Positions 40,801-53,100 of a stretch of 64,000 bases of DNA are shown here, in pieces. This DNA comes from Xylocopa sonorina (Eukaryota; Arthropoda; Insecta; Hymenoptera; Apidae), in assembly GCF_050948175.1 (NCBI RefSeq), contig NW_027490093.1, positions 2,914,001-2,978,000 of the forward strand. The letters run 5' to 3'. The notes under the pieces were generated by a model. The model was not told the DNA's origin. It made no database searches and saw only the letters and a program-made list of their open reading frames with translations. Position 1 is the first letter of the stretch; every line of letters begins with the position of its first letter. The position numbers and the translations under genes were made by a program.

Positions 40801-41828
40801 CATCTGCAAACAGTATTTAGTCGCAAGGAAGTGTCGCATTTACATTTTTTTAAAGTGAATACGAGGTATACATAACACTCCACAATGAATATTATATCTT
40901 ATCGTGAAACATAGAAATGAGATGCGATATCGCGAATTTAGAAGCATTAGAAATCTATTTCTTCGATACGTAGAAATCTGCAATCGCGATTTCCTAGCAG
41001 GGAAGTGTCGCATTTACATTGTTTTCAAGTGAATACGAAGAACACATGACATTTCGCAATGAATATTGAATCTTATCATGAAACATAGAATTGAGATGCG
41101 ATATCGCGTTTTAAGAAGAATTAAAATTCTATTGCTTCAATACGTAGCCATCTGCCAACGCTATTTCCTAGCAAGGAAGTGTCGCATTTACATTCTTTTG
41201 AAGTGAATACGAGGTTATAATAACACTCCACAATGAATATTATATCTTATCATGAAACATAGAAATGAGATGCGATATCGCGATTTAAGCAGCATTAGAA
41301 CTCTATTGCTTCGATACCTAGACATCTGCAAACGCTACTTCCTAGCAAGGAAGTGTCGCATTTACATTCATTTGAAGTGTATGCGAGGTATACAAGACAC
41401 TTCGCAATGAATATTGTATCTTATCATGAAACATAGATATGAGATGCGATATCGCGTTTTGAGAAGCATTAGGACACTATCGCTTCGATACGTAGACATC
41501 TGCAAACGCTATTTCCTAGCAAGGAAGTGTCGTATTTACATTGTTTTGAAGTGTAGACGAGATATACATAACACTGTACAATAAATATTATATCTTATCA
41601 TGAAACTTAGAAATGAGCAGCGATATCGCTTTTTGAGAAGCATTAGAACTCCATTGCTACGATACGTAGACAACTGCAAACGCTATTTCCTACCAAGGAA
41701 GTGTCGCACTTACATTCATTTGAAGTGAATACGAGGTATACATGACACTTTGCTATGAGTATTATATTTTATCATTAAACATAGAAATGAGATGCGATAT
41801 CGCGTTTTAAGAAGCATTAGAACACTAT
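37877..41828 (+). repeat. Block A, copy 1 (A1, 3952 bp)
   Basis: This block is repeated at an offset of 6777 bp (39 x 174 minus 9) from about 44654. It contains CACATCGCAATGTATATT near 37925, an inserted base in GACAATCTGC near 38893, a 2-base-short AACACCTGCTACG near 39914, and block E near its right end. Differences from A2 are few: GCTGTGTAGCG near 39017 against GCTGTATAGCG near 45795, and CCCCTTTCC near 39733 against CCCCATTCC near 46510. Confidence 0.92.
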
Positions 41829-42108
41829 CGCTTCGATACGTGGACATCTGCAAACGCTATTTCCTAGCAAGGAAGTGTCGTATTTACATTGTTTTGAAGT
41901 GTAGACGAGATATACATAACACTGTACAATAAATATTATATCTTATCATGAAACTTAGAAATGAGCAGCGATATCGCTTTTTGAGAAGCATTAGAACTCC
42001 ATTGCTACGATACGTAGACAACTGCAAACGCTATTTCCTACCAAGGAAGTGTCGCACTTACATTCATTTGAAGTGAATACGAGGTATACATGACACTTCG
42101 CAATGAAT
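41477..42108 (+). repeat. Tandem 348-bp dimer duplication at the A1/B1 boundary
   Basis: A two-monomer unit starts in CACTATCGCTTCG at about 41477 and repeats at 41825, with TGTCGTATTTACATTG, ACTGTACAATAAATATT and GAGCAGCGATATCGC in both members. I saw one change at the start (ACGTAGAC against ACGTGGAC). The second member runs into block B at about 42108. In A2 and A3 only one member is present, and block D follows instead. Confidence 0.88.
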
Positions 42109-44660
42109 ATTATATATTATCATGAAACATAGAAATGAGATGGGACATCTCGTTTTAAGAATCATTAGTACTCTATTGCTACGTAGATATCTGCAGACGC
42201 TATTTCCTAGGATGGAAGTGACGCATTTACAATCTTTTGAAATGAATACGAGGTATACAGGACACTTCGCAATGAATACTATATCTTATCCTAAAACAGA
42301 AATGAGGTGTGATATCTCGTTTTAAGAAACGTTAGAATCCTACTGCTTCGATACGTAGACATCTGCCAACGCTATTTCCTAGCAATGAAGTGTCGCCTTT
42401 TAATTCGTTTGAAGTGTATGCGTGGTATACAAGACAATTCGCAATGAATATTATATCTTATCATGAAACATAGAAATGAGATTCTATAAGGCGATTTAAG
42501 AAGCATTAGTATTCTATTGCTTCGATACGGAGACATCTGCAAACGCTATTTCCTAGAATGGAAGTGTAGCATTTACATTCTTATGAAGTGAATTCGAGGT
42601 GTACGTGACACTTCGCAATTAATATTATATCTTATCATGAAACATAGAAAAGCGATGCGACATCTAGCTTTAAGAAGCATTAGAACACTTCAGTTTCGAT
42701 AGGTTGACATCTGCAAACGCTATTTGCTAGCAAGGAAGTGTCGCATTTACATTCTTTTGAAGTGAATACGAGGTATACCTAACACCCCACAATGAATATT
42801 ATATCTTATCATGAAACATAGAAATGTGATGCGATATGGCGATTTAAGAAGCATTAGAACTCTACTGCTTCGATACGTAGACATCTGCAAACGCTACTTC
42901 CTAGCAAGGAAGTGTCGCATTTACATTCTTTTGAAAGGAATACGAGGTATACATGACAGTTCGCAATGAATATTATATCTTATCATGAAACATAGAAATG
43001 AGATGCGATGTCGGGATTTAAGAAGCATTAGAATTCTATTGCATCAATACGTAGACATCTGAAAACGCTATCTCCTAGCAAGGAAGTGTCGCATTTACAT
43101 TCTTTTGAAGTGAATACGAGGTATACATGACACTTCGCAATGGATATTATCAATTATCATGAAACATAGAAGTGAAATGCGATATCACGTTTTAAGGAGC
43201 ATTAAAGCTCTATTGCTTCTATACGTAGACATGTAGAAATGCTATTTCATAGCAAGCAAGTGTCGCATTTACATCCTTTTGAAGCGAATACGAAGTATAA
43301 ATGACACTTCCCAATGAATATTATATCTTATCATGAAATATAGGAATGGGATCCGATATCGCGTTTTATGAAGCATTAGAACACTGTTTCTGCGATACGC
43401 AGACATCGGCAAACGCTATTTCCTGGCAATGAAGTGTCGCATTTACATTCATTTGAAGTGTATGCGAGGTATAAGTGACACTTCGCAGTGATTATTTTAT
43501 CTTACCATGAAACATAGAAATGAGATGCGACATCTCGTTTTAAGAAGCATTAGATCTCTATTGTTTCGATACGTAGACATGTGGAGACGCTATTTCTTAG
43601 CAAGGAAGTGTCGCATTTCCATTCTTTTGAAGTGAATACGAGGTATACTTGACACTTCGCAATGAATATTATATCTTATCATAAAACATTAATATGAGAT
43701 GCGATATCTCGTTTTGAGAAGCACTAGAACTCTGTTGCTTCGACACGTAGACACCTGCCATCGCTATTTCCTATCAAGGAAGTGTCGCATTTACATTCAT
43801 TTGAAGCTTGTGCGAGGTATACAAGACACTTCGCACTGAATATTATATTTTATCATGAAGCATAGAAATGAGATTCGATATCCCGTTTCAAGAAGCATTA
43901 GAACTCTATTGCTTCGATACGTACACATCTGCAAACGTTATTTCCTAGCAAGGAAGTGTCGCAATTACATTCATTTGACGTGTGTGCGAGGTATACATAA
44001 CACTTCGCAATGAATATTATATGTTATCATGAAACATAGAAATGAGATGCGATATCTCGTTTCAAGAAGCATTATATCAAGCTTGCTACGATACGTAGAG
44101 ATCTGCAAACGCTATTTCCAAGCAAGGAAGTGTCGCATTTACATTCATTTGAAGTGAATACGAGGAATACACGAAACTTCGCAATTAATATTATATTATA
44201 TCTTATCATGAAACATAGAAGTGAGATGCGATATCACGTTTTAAGAAGCATTAGAACCCTATTGCTACGATACGTAGATATCTGCAAACGCTATTTCCTA
44301 GCAAGGAAGTGTGGCATTTACATTCTTTTATAGTGAATACGAGGTATACATGACACTTCGCAATGAATATTATATCTTTTCATGAAACATAGAAATGAGA
44401 TGCGATATCGCGATTTAAGCAGCATTAGAACTCCATTTCTACGATACGTAGACATCTGCAGAAGCTATTTCCTAGCAAGCAATTGTCGCATTTACATTCT
44501 TTTGAAGTGTAGACGAGATATACATATCACTGCACAATGAATATTATATCTTATCATGAAACATAGAAATGAGATGCGATATGGCGATTGAAGAAGCATT
44601 AGAAATCTATTGCTCCGATACGTAGACATATGCAAACGCTATTTCCTAGCAAGGAAGTGT
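42109..44660 (+). repeat. Block B, copy 1 (B1, about 2550 bp)
   Basis: The block opens in AATATTATATATTATCATG and carries GATGGGACATCTCG, TATCCTAAAACAG (a 2-base-short site), CGCCTTTTAATTCG, a small insertion in AATATTATATTATATC near 44192, and AAGCTTGCTACG near 44080. It recurs truncated as B2 (offset 7125) and in full as B3 (offset 11637). It also holds a relative of block G from unit 2 at about 43612-43875, with one monomer fewer than in unit 2. Confidence 0.92.
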
Positions 44661-47600
44661 CGCATTTACAATCATTTGAAGCGTATGCGAGGTATACATG
44701 ACACATCGCAATGTATATTATATCTTATCATGAAACATAGAAATGAGATGCTATATCGCGTTTTAAGAAGCATTAGATCTCCATTTCTATGATACGTAGA
44801 CATCTGCAGACGCTATTTCCTAGCAAGCAAGTGTCGCATTTACATTTCTTTGAAGTGAATATGAGGTGTACGTGACCCTTCGCAATGAATATTATATCTT
44901 ATCATGAAACATAGAAATGGGATCCGATATCGCGTCTTATGAGGCGTTAGAACACTATTTCTACGATACGTAGACATCTGCAAACGCTATTTCCTAGCAA
45001 GGAAGTGTCGCATTTACATTCATTTGAAGTGTATCCGATGTATATGTGATACTTCGCAATGAATAATATATCTTACCATGAAACATAGGAATGAGATGCG
45101 ATATCTCGTTCTAAGAAGCATTAGAACCCTTTTGCTTCGATACGTAGATATCTGCAAACGCTATTTCCTAGAAAGGAAGTGTCGCATTTACATTCATTAG
45201 AAGTGAATACGAGGAATACATGAAACTTCGCAATGAATATTATATCTTATCATGTAACATAGAAATGAGATGCGATATCCCGTTTCAAGAAGCATTAGAA
45301 CTCTATTGCTTCGATACGTAGACATTTGCAATCGCTATTCCCTAGCAAAGAAGTGTCGCATTTACATTCCTTTGAAGTGAATGCGAGGTATACATAGGAC
45401 TCCACAATGAATATTATATCTTATCATGAAGCATATAAATAGAAGCGGTTTCGCGTTTTAAGAAGCATTAGAACTCTATTGCTACGATACGTAGATATCT
45501 GCTGACGCTATTTCCTAGCAACGAAGTGTCGCAATTACAATCTTTTGAAGTGAATACGAGGTATACATAACACTCCACAATGAATATTATATCTTATCAT
45601 GAAACACAAAAATGAGATGCGATATGGCGATTTAAGAAGCATTAGAACACTTTTGCTTCGATACGTAGACAATCTGCAAACGCTATTTCCTATCAAGGAA
45701 GTGTCGCATTTGCATTCATTTGAAGTGAATGCGAGGTATACATAGCACTCCACACTGAATATTATATCTTATCATGAAACATAGAAAGGAGATGCTGTAT
45801 AGCGATCTAAAAAGCATTAGAACTCTGTTGCTACGATACGTAGACATCTGCAAAAGCTATTTAATAGCAAGGAAGAGTCGCACTTACATTCTTTTGATGT
45901 GAATACGAGGTATACATAACACTCCACAGTGAATATTATATCTTGTCATGAAACATAGAAATGAGATGCGATATCGCGATTTAAAAGGCAATATAAATCT
46001 ATTGGGACGATACGTAGACATTTGCAAACGCTATTTAATAGCAAGGAAGTGTCGCATTTACATTCATTTGAAGTTTGTGGGAGGTATAAGTGACACTTCG
46101 CAATAAATATTATATCTTATCATGAAACATAGACGTGAGACGCGATATCGCGTTTTAAGAAGCATAAGATCTCTATTGCTACGATACGTAGACATCTGCA
46201 AACGCTATTTCCTAGCAAGGAAGTGTCGCATTTACATACATTTGAAGTGAACACGAGGTATAAGTGACACTTCGCAATAAATATTATATCTAATCATGAA
46301 ACATAGAAATGAGATGCGTTATCGCGTTTTCAGAAGCATTAGATCTCTATTGCTACGATACGTAGACATCTGCAAACGCTATTTCCTTGCAATGAAGTGC
46401 CACATTTACATTCTTTTCAAGTGAATACGAGGTACACTTGACACTTCGCAATGAATATTATATATTATCATGAAGCATAGAAATGAGATGCGATTTTGTG
46501 TTTTAAGAAGCGTTAGAACCCCATTCCTTCGATACGGAGACATCTGCAAACGCTATTTCCTAGCAAGGAAGTGTCGCATTTACATTCTTTTGAAGTGAAT
46601 ACGAGGTATACATGACACTTCGCAATGGATATTATCAATTATCATGAAACATAGAAGTGAAATGCGATATCACGTTTTAAGAAGCATTAGAACACCTGCT
46701 ACGATACGTAGACATCTGCAAACGCTATTTCCTAGCAAGGAAATGTCGCATTTACATTCTTTTGAAGTAAATGCGATGTATACATAACATTGCACAATGC
46801 ATATTATATCTTATCATGAAACATAGAAATGAGGTGCGATATGGCGATTTACGAAGCATTAGAACTCTATTGCTTCGATACGTAGACATCTACAAACGCT
46901 ATTTCCTAGCAAGGAAGTGTCGCATTCTCAATCTTTTGAAACGAATACGAGGTATACATAACAATCCACAATGAATATTATATCTTATCATGAAACATAG
47001 AAATGAGATGCGATATCGCGGTTTATGAAGCATTAGAACTCTATTGCTTCGATACGTAGACGTCTGCAAACGCTACTTCCTAGCAAGGAAGTGTCGCATT
47101 TACATTCTTTTGAAGTGAATACGAGGTATACATAACACTCCAGAATGAATATTATATCTTATCATGAAACATAGAAATGAGATTCGATATGGCGTTTTAA
47201 GAAGCATTAGAACTCTATTACTACGATACGTAGACATCTGCAGACGCTATTTCCTAGCAAGGAAGTGTCGCATTTACATTCTTTTGAAGTGAATACGAGG
47301 TATACGTAACACTCCACAATGAATATTATATCTTATCATGAAACATAGAAATGAGATGCGATATCTCGTTTTAAGAAGCATTAGTACTCTATTGCTACGT
47401 AGATATCTGCAGACGCTATTTCCTAGCAAGGAAGTGACGCATTTACAATCTTTTGAAGTGAATACGATGTATACATAACACTGCACAATGAATATTATAG
47501 CTTATCATGAAACGTAGAAATGAGATGCGATATCGCGTTTTAAGAAGCATCAGAACTCTATTGCTACGATACGTAGACATCTGCAAACAGTATTTAGTCG

Positions 47601-48605
47601 CAAGGAAGTGTCGCATTTACATTTTTTTAAAGTGAATACGAGGTATACATAACACTCCACAATGAATATTATATCTTATCGTGAAACATAGAAATGAGAT
47701 GCGATATCGCGAATTTAGAAGCATTAGAAATCTATTTCTTCGATACGTAGAAATCTGCAATCGCGATTTCCTAGCAGGGAAGTGTCGCATTTACATTGTT
47801 TTCAAGTGAATACGAAGAACACATGACATTTCGCAATGAATATTGAATCTTATCATGAAACATAGAATTGAGATGCGATATCGCGTTTTAAGAAGAATTA
47901 AAATTCTATTGCTTCAATACGTAGCCATCTGCCAACGCTATTTCCTAGCAAGGAAGTGTCGCATTTACATTCTTTTGAAGTGAATACGAGGTTATAATAA
48001 CACTCCACAATGAATATTATATCTTATCATGAAACATAGAAATGAGATGCGATATCGCGATTTAAGCAGCATTAGAACTCTATTGCTTCGATACCTAGAC
48101 ATCTGCAAACGCTACTTCCTAGCAAGGAAGTGTCGCATTTACATTCATTTGAAGTGTATGCGAGGTATACAAGACACTTCGCAATGAATATTGTATCTTA
48201 TCATGAAACATAGATATGAGATGCGATATCGCGTTTTGAGAAGCATTAGGACACTATCGCTTCGATACGTAGACATCTGCAAACGCTATTTCCTAGCAAG
48301 GAAGTGTCGTATTTACATTGTTTTGAAGTGTAGACGAGATATACATAACACTGTACAATAAATATTATATCTTATCATGAAACTTAGAAATGAGCAGCGA
48401 TATCGCTTTTTGAGAAGCATTAGAACTCCATTGCTACGATACGTAGACAACTGCAAACGCTATTTCCTACCAAGGAAGTGTCGCACTTACATTCATTTGA
48501 AGTGAATACGAGGTATACATGACACTTTGCTATGAGTATTATATTTTATCATTAAACATAGAAATGAGATGCGATATCGCGTTTTAAGAAGCATTAGAAC
48601 ACTAT
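44661..48605 (+). repeat. Block A, copy 2 (A2)
   Basis: This is the second copy of 37877-41828 at an offset of 6777. It begins within TGTCGCATTTACAATC and ends near CACTATTGCTTCG, where A1 instead has CACTATCGC and a second dimer. From about 45687 onward it is also the left part of the 4.5-kb tandem unit that produced A3. Confidence 0.92.
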
Positions 48606-49233
48606 TGCTTCGATACGTAGATATCTGGAAAAGTAATTTCCTAGAAAGGGAGTGTTGCATTTACATTCCTTTGAATTGCAGACGAGGAATACATAACACT
48701 TCGCAATGAATATTATATCTTAGCATGAGACATAGAAATGAGGGGCGATATCGCGTTATAAGAAGCATTAGAACTCCATTGCTTGGATACGTAGACATCT
48801 GGAAACGCTATTTCCTAGAAAGGAAGTGTCGCATTTACATACATTTGAAGTGTAGGCGAGGAATACATAACACTTCGCAATGTATATTATACCTTATCTT
48901 GAAACATAGAAGTGAGATGCGATATCGCGATTTAAGGAGAATTAGAATTCTATTGCTATGATACGTAGACATCTGGAAACTCTATTTCCTAGCAAGGAAG
49001 AGTCGCAATTACATACTTTTGATGTGAATACGAGGGATACATAACACTTCGCAATGAATATTATATCCTATCATGAAACGTAGAAGTGAGATGCGACATC
49101 CCGTTTTAAGAAGCATTAGAACTGTATTGCTACGATACGTAGACATCTGCAAACGCAATTTCCTAGCAAGGAAGTGTCGCATTCACATTCTTTTGAAGTC
49201 AGTTCGAGGTATACTTGACACTTCGCAATGAAT
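48606..49233 (+). repeat. Block D, copy 1 (about 628 bp)
   Basis: About 3.6 monomers, starting with GATATCTGGAAAAGTAATTT and including GAGGGGCGATATCGCG, GTGTAGGCGAGG and GAAGTCAGTTCG. It links A2 to B2 and is absent between A1 and B1. It occurs again at 53118-53745. D is 348 bp longer than the dimer segment that takes its place after A1, and this matches the change of offset from 6777 (A) to 7125 (B). Confidence 0.88.
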
Positions 49234-50196
49234 ATTATATATTATCATGAAACATAGAAATGAGATGGGACATCTCGTTTTAAGAATCATTAGTACTCTA
49301 TTGCTACGTAGATATCTGCAGACGCTATTTCCTAGGATGGAAGTGACGCATTTACAATCTTTTGAAATGAATACGAGGTATACAGGACACTTCGCAATGA
49401 ATACTATATCTTATCCTAAAACAGAAATGAGGTGTGATATCTCGTTTTAAGAAACGTTAGAATCCTACTGCTTCGATACGTAGACATCTGCCAACGCTAT
49501 TTCCTAGCAATGAAGTGTCGCCTTTTAATTCGTTTGAAGTGTATGCGTGGTATACAAGACAATTCGCAATGAATATTATATCTTATCATGAAACATAGAA
49601 ATGAGATTCTATAAGGCGATTTAAGAAGCATTAGTATTCTATTGCTTCGATACGGAGACATCTGCAAACGCTATTTCCTAGAATGGAAGTGTAGCATTTA
49701 CATTCTTATGAAGTGAATTCGAGGTGTACGTGACACTTCGCAATTAATATTATATCTTATCATGAAACATAGAAAAGCGATGCGACATCTAGCTTTAAGA
49801 AGCATTAGAACACTTCAGTTTCGATACGTTGACATCTGCAAACGCTATTTGCTAGCAAGGAAGTGTCGCATTTACATTCTTTTGAAGTGAATACGAGGTA
49901 TACCTAACACCCCACAATGAATATTATATCTTATCATGAAACATAGAAATGTGATGCGATATGGCGATTTAAGAAGCATTAGAACTCTACTGCTTCGATA
50001 CGTAGACATCTGCAAACGCTACTTCCTAGCAAGGAAGTGTCGCATTTACATTCTTTTGAAAGGAATACGAGGTATACATGACAGTTCGCAATGAATATTA
50101 TATCTTATCATGAAACATAGAAATGAGATGCGATGTCGGGATTTAAGAAGCATTAGAATTCTATTGCATCAATACGTAGACATCTGAAAACGCTAT
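49234..50196 (+). repeat. Block B, copy 2 (B2, truncated to 963 bp)
   Basis: This copy follows B1 (42109 onward) at an offset of 7125 until TCTGAAAACGCTATTTCC, then switches to block A sequence at TATCAAGG (50201). B1 and B3 have GCTATCTCCTAGCAAGG at this point. The truncation point is the internal junction of the 4.5-kb tandem duplication. Confidence 0.9.
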
Positions 50197-53100
50197 TTCC
50201 TATCAAGGAAGTGTCGCATTTGCATTCATTTGAAGTGAATGCGAGGTATACATAGCACTCCACACTGAATATTATATCTTATCATGAAACATAGAAAGGA
50301 GATGCTGTATAGCGATCTAAAAAGCATTAGAACTCTGTTGCTACGATACGTAGACATCTGCATAAGCTATTTAAGAGCAAGGAAGAGTCGCACTTACATT
50401 CTTTTGATGTGAATACGAGGTATACATAACACTCCACAGTGAATATTATATCTTGTCATGAAACATAGAAATGAGATGCGATATCGCGATTTAAAAGGCT
50501 ATATAAATATATTGGGACGATACGTAGACATTTGCAAACGCTATTTAATAGCAAGGAAGTGTCGCATTTACATTCATTTGAAGTTTGTGGGAGGTATAAG
50601 TGACACTTCGCAATAAATATTATATCTTATCATGAAACATAGACGTGAGACGCGATATCGCGTTTTAAGAAGCATAAGATCTCTATTGCTACGATACGTA
50701 GACATCTGCAAACGCTATTTCCTAGCAAGGAAGTGTCGCATTTACATACATTTGAAGTGAACACGAGGTATAAGTGACACTTCGCAATAAATATTATATC
50801 TAATCATGAAACATAGAAATGAGATGCGTTATCGCGTTTTCAGAAGCATTAGATCTCTATTGCTACGATACGTAGACATCTGCAAACGCTATTTCCTTGC
50901 AATGAAGTGCCACATTTACATTCTTTTCAAGTGAATACGAGGTACACTTGACACTTCGCAATGAATATTATATATTATCATGAAGCATAGAAATGAGATG
51001 CGATTTTGTGTTTTAAGAAGCGTTAGAACCCCATTCCTTCGATACGGAGACATCTGCAAACGCTATTTCCTAGCAAGGAAGTGTCGCATTTACATTCTTT
51101 TGAAGTGAATACGAGGTATACATGACACTTCGCAATGGATATTATCAATTATCATGAAACATAGAAGTGAAATGCGATATCACGTTTTAAGAAGCATTAG
51201 AACTGTATTGCTACGATACGTAGACATCTGCAAACGCTATTTCCTAGCAAGGAAATGTCGCATTTACATTCTTTTGAAGTAAATGCGATGTATACATAAC
51301 ATTGCACAATGCATATTATATCTTATCATGAAACATAGAAATGAGGTGCGATATGGCGATTTACGAAGCATTAGAACTCTATTGCTTCGATACGTAGACA
51401 TCTACAAACGCTATTTCCTAGCAAGGAAGTGTCGCATTCTCAATCTTTTGAAACGAATACGAGGTATACATAACAATCCACAATGAATATTATATCTTAT
51501 CATGAAACATAGAAATGAGATGCGATATCGCGGTTTATGAAGCATTAGAACTCTATTGCTTCGATACGTAGACGTCTGCAAACGCTACTTCCTAGCAAGG
51601 AAGTGTCGCATTTACATTCTTTTGAAGTGAATACGAGGTATACATAACACTCCAGAATGAATATTATATCTTATCATGAAACATAGAAATGAGATTCGAT
51701 ATGGCGTTTTAAGAAGCATTAGAACTCTATTACTACGATACGTAGACATCTGCAGACGCTATTGCCTAGCAAGGAAGTGTCGCATTTACATTCTTTTGAA
51801 GTGAATACGAGGTATACGTAACACTCCACAATGAATATTATATCTTATCATGAAACATAGAAATGAGATGCGATATCTCGTTTTAAGAAGCATTAGTACT
51901 CTATTGCTACGTAGATATCTGCAGACGCTATTTCCTAGCAAGGAAGTGACGCATTTACAATCTTTTGAAGTGAATACGATGTATACATAACACTGCACAA
52001 TGAATATTATAGCTTATCATGAAACGTAGAAATGAGATGCGATATCGCGTTTTAAGAAGCATCAGAACTCTATTGCTACGATACGTAGACATCTGCAAAC
52101 AGTATTTAGTCGCAAGGAAGTGTCGCATTTACATTTTTTTAAAGTGAATACGAGGTATACATAACACTCCACAATGAATATTATATCTTATCGTGAAACA
52201 TAGAAATGAGATGCGATATCGCGAATTTAGAAGCATTAGAAATCTATTTCTTCGATACGTAGAAATCTGCAATCGCGATTTCCTAGCAGGGAAGTGTCGC
52301 ATTTACATTGTTTTCAAGTGAATACGAAGAACACATGACATTTCGCAATGAATATTGAATCTTATCATGAAACATAGAATTGAGATGCGATATCGCGTTT
52401 TAAGAAGAATTAAAATTCTATTGCTTCAATACGTAGCCATCTGCCAACGCTATTTCCTAGCAAGGAAGTGTCGCATTTACATTCTTTTGAAGTGAATACG
52501 AGGTTATAATAACACTCCACAATGAATATTATATCTTATCATGAAACATAGAAATGAGATGCGATATCGCGATTTAAGCAGCATTAGAACTCTATTGCTT
52601 CGATACCTAGACATCTGCAAACGCTACTTCCTAGCAAGGAAGTGTCGCATTTACATTCATTTGAAGTGTATGCGAGGTATACAAGACACTTCGCAATGAA
52701 TATTGTATCTTATCATGAAACATAGATATGAGATGCGATATCGCGTTTTGAGAAGCATTAGGACACTATCGCTTCGATACGTAGACATCTGCAAACGCTA
52801 TTTCCTAGCAAGGAAGTGTCGTATTTACATTGTTTTGAAGTGTAGACGAGATATACATAACACTGTACAATAAATATTATATCTTATCATGAAACTTAGA
52901 AATGAGCAGCGATATCGCTTTTTGAGAAGCATTAGAACTCCATTGCTACGATACGTAGACAACTGCAAACGCTATTTCCTACCAAGGAAGTGTCGCACTT
53001 ACATTCATTTGAAGTGAATACGAGGTATACATGACACTTTGCTATGAGTATTATATTTTATCATTAAACATAGAAATGAGATGCGATATCGCGTTTTAAG

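Larger units (their letters stand above)
45687..50196 (+). repeat. Large repeat unit 3, copy 1 (4510 bp, about 26 monomers)
   Basis: The part of A2 from 45687, then D1 and B2, is repeated as a tandem unit starting at 50197. The offset is 4510 at the left and 4512 further right, because a 2-base difference lies near 46690/51202. This unit overlaps blocks A2, D1 and B2, which are listed separately. Confidence 0.9.

Noticed and set aside
44185..44205. Microsatellite expansion in AATATTATATTATATC
   Set aside because: It is only a few extra bases in an AT-rich stretch, shared by B1 and B3, and there is no extended tract.
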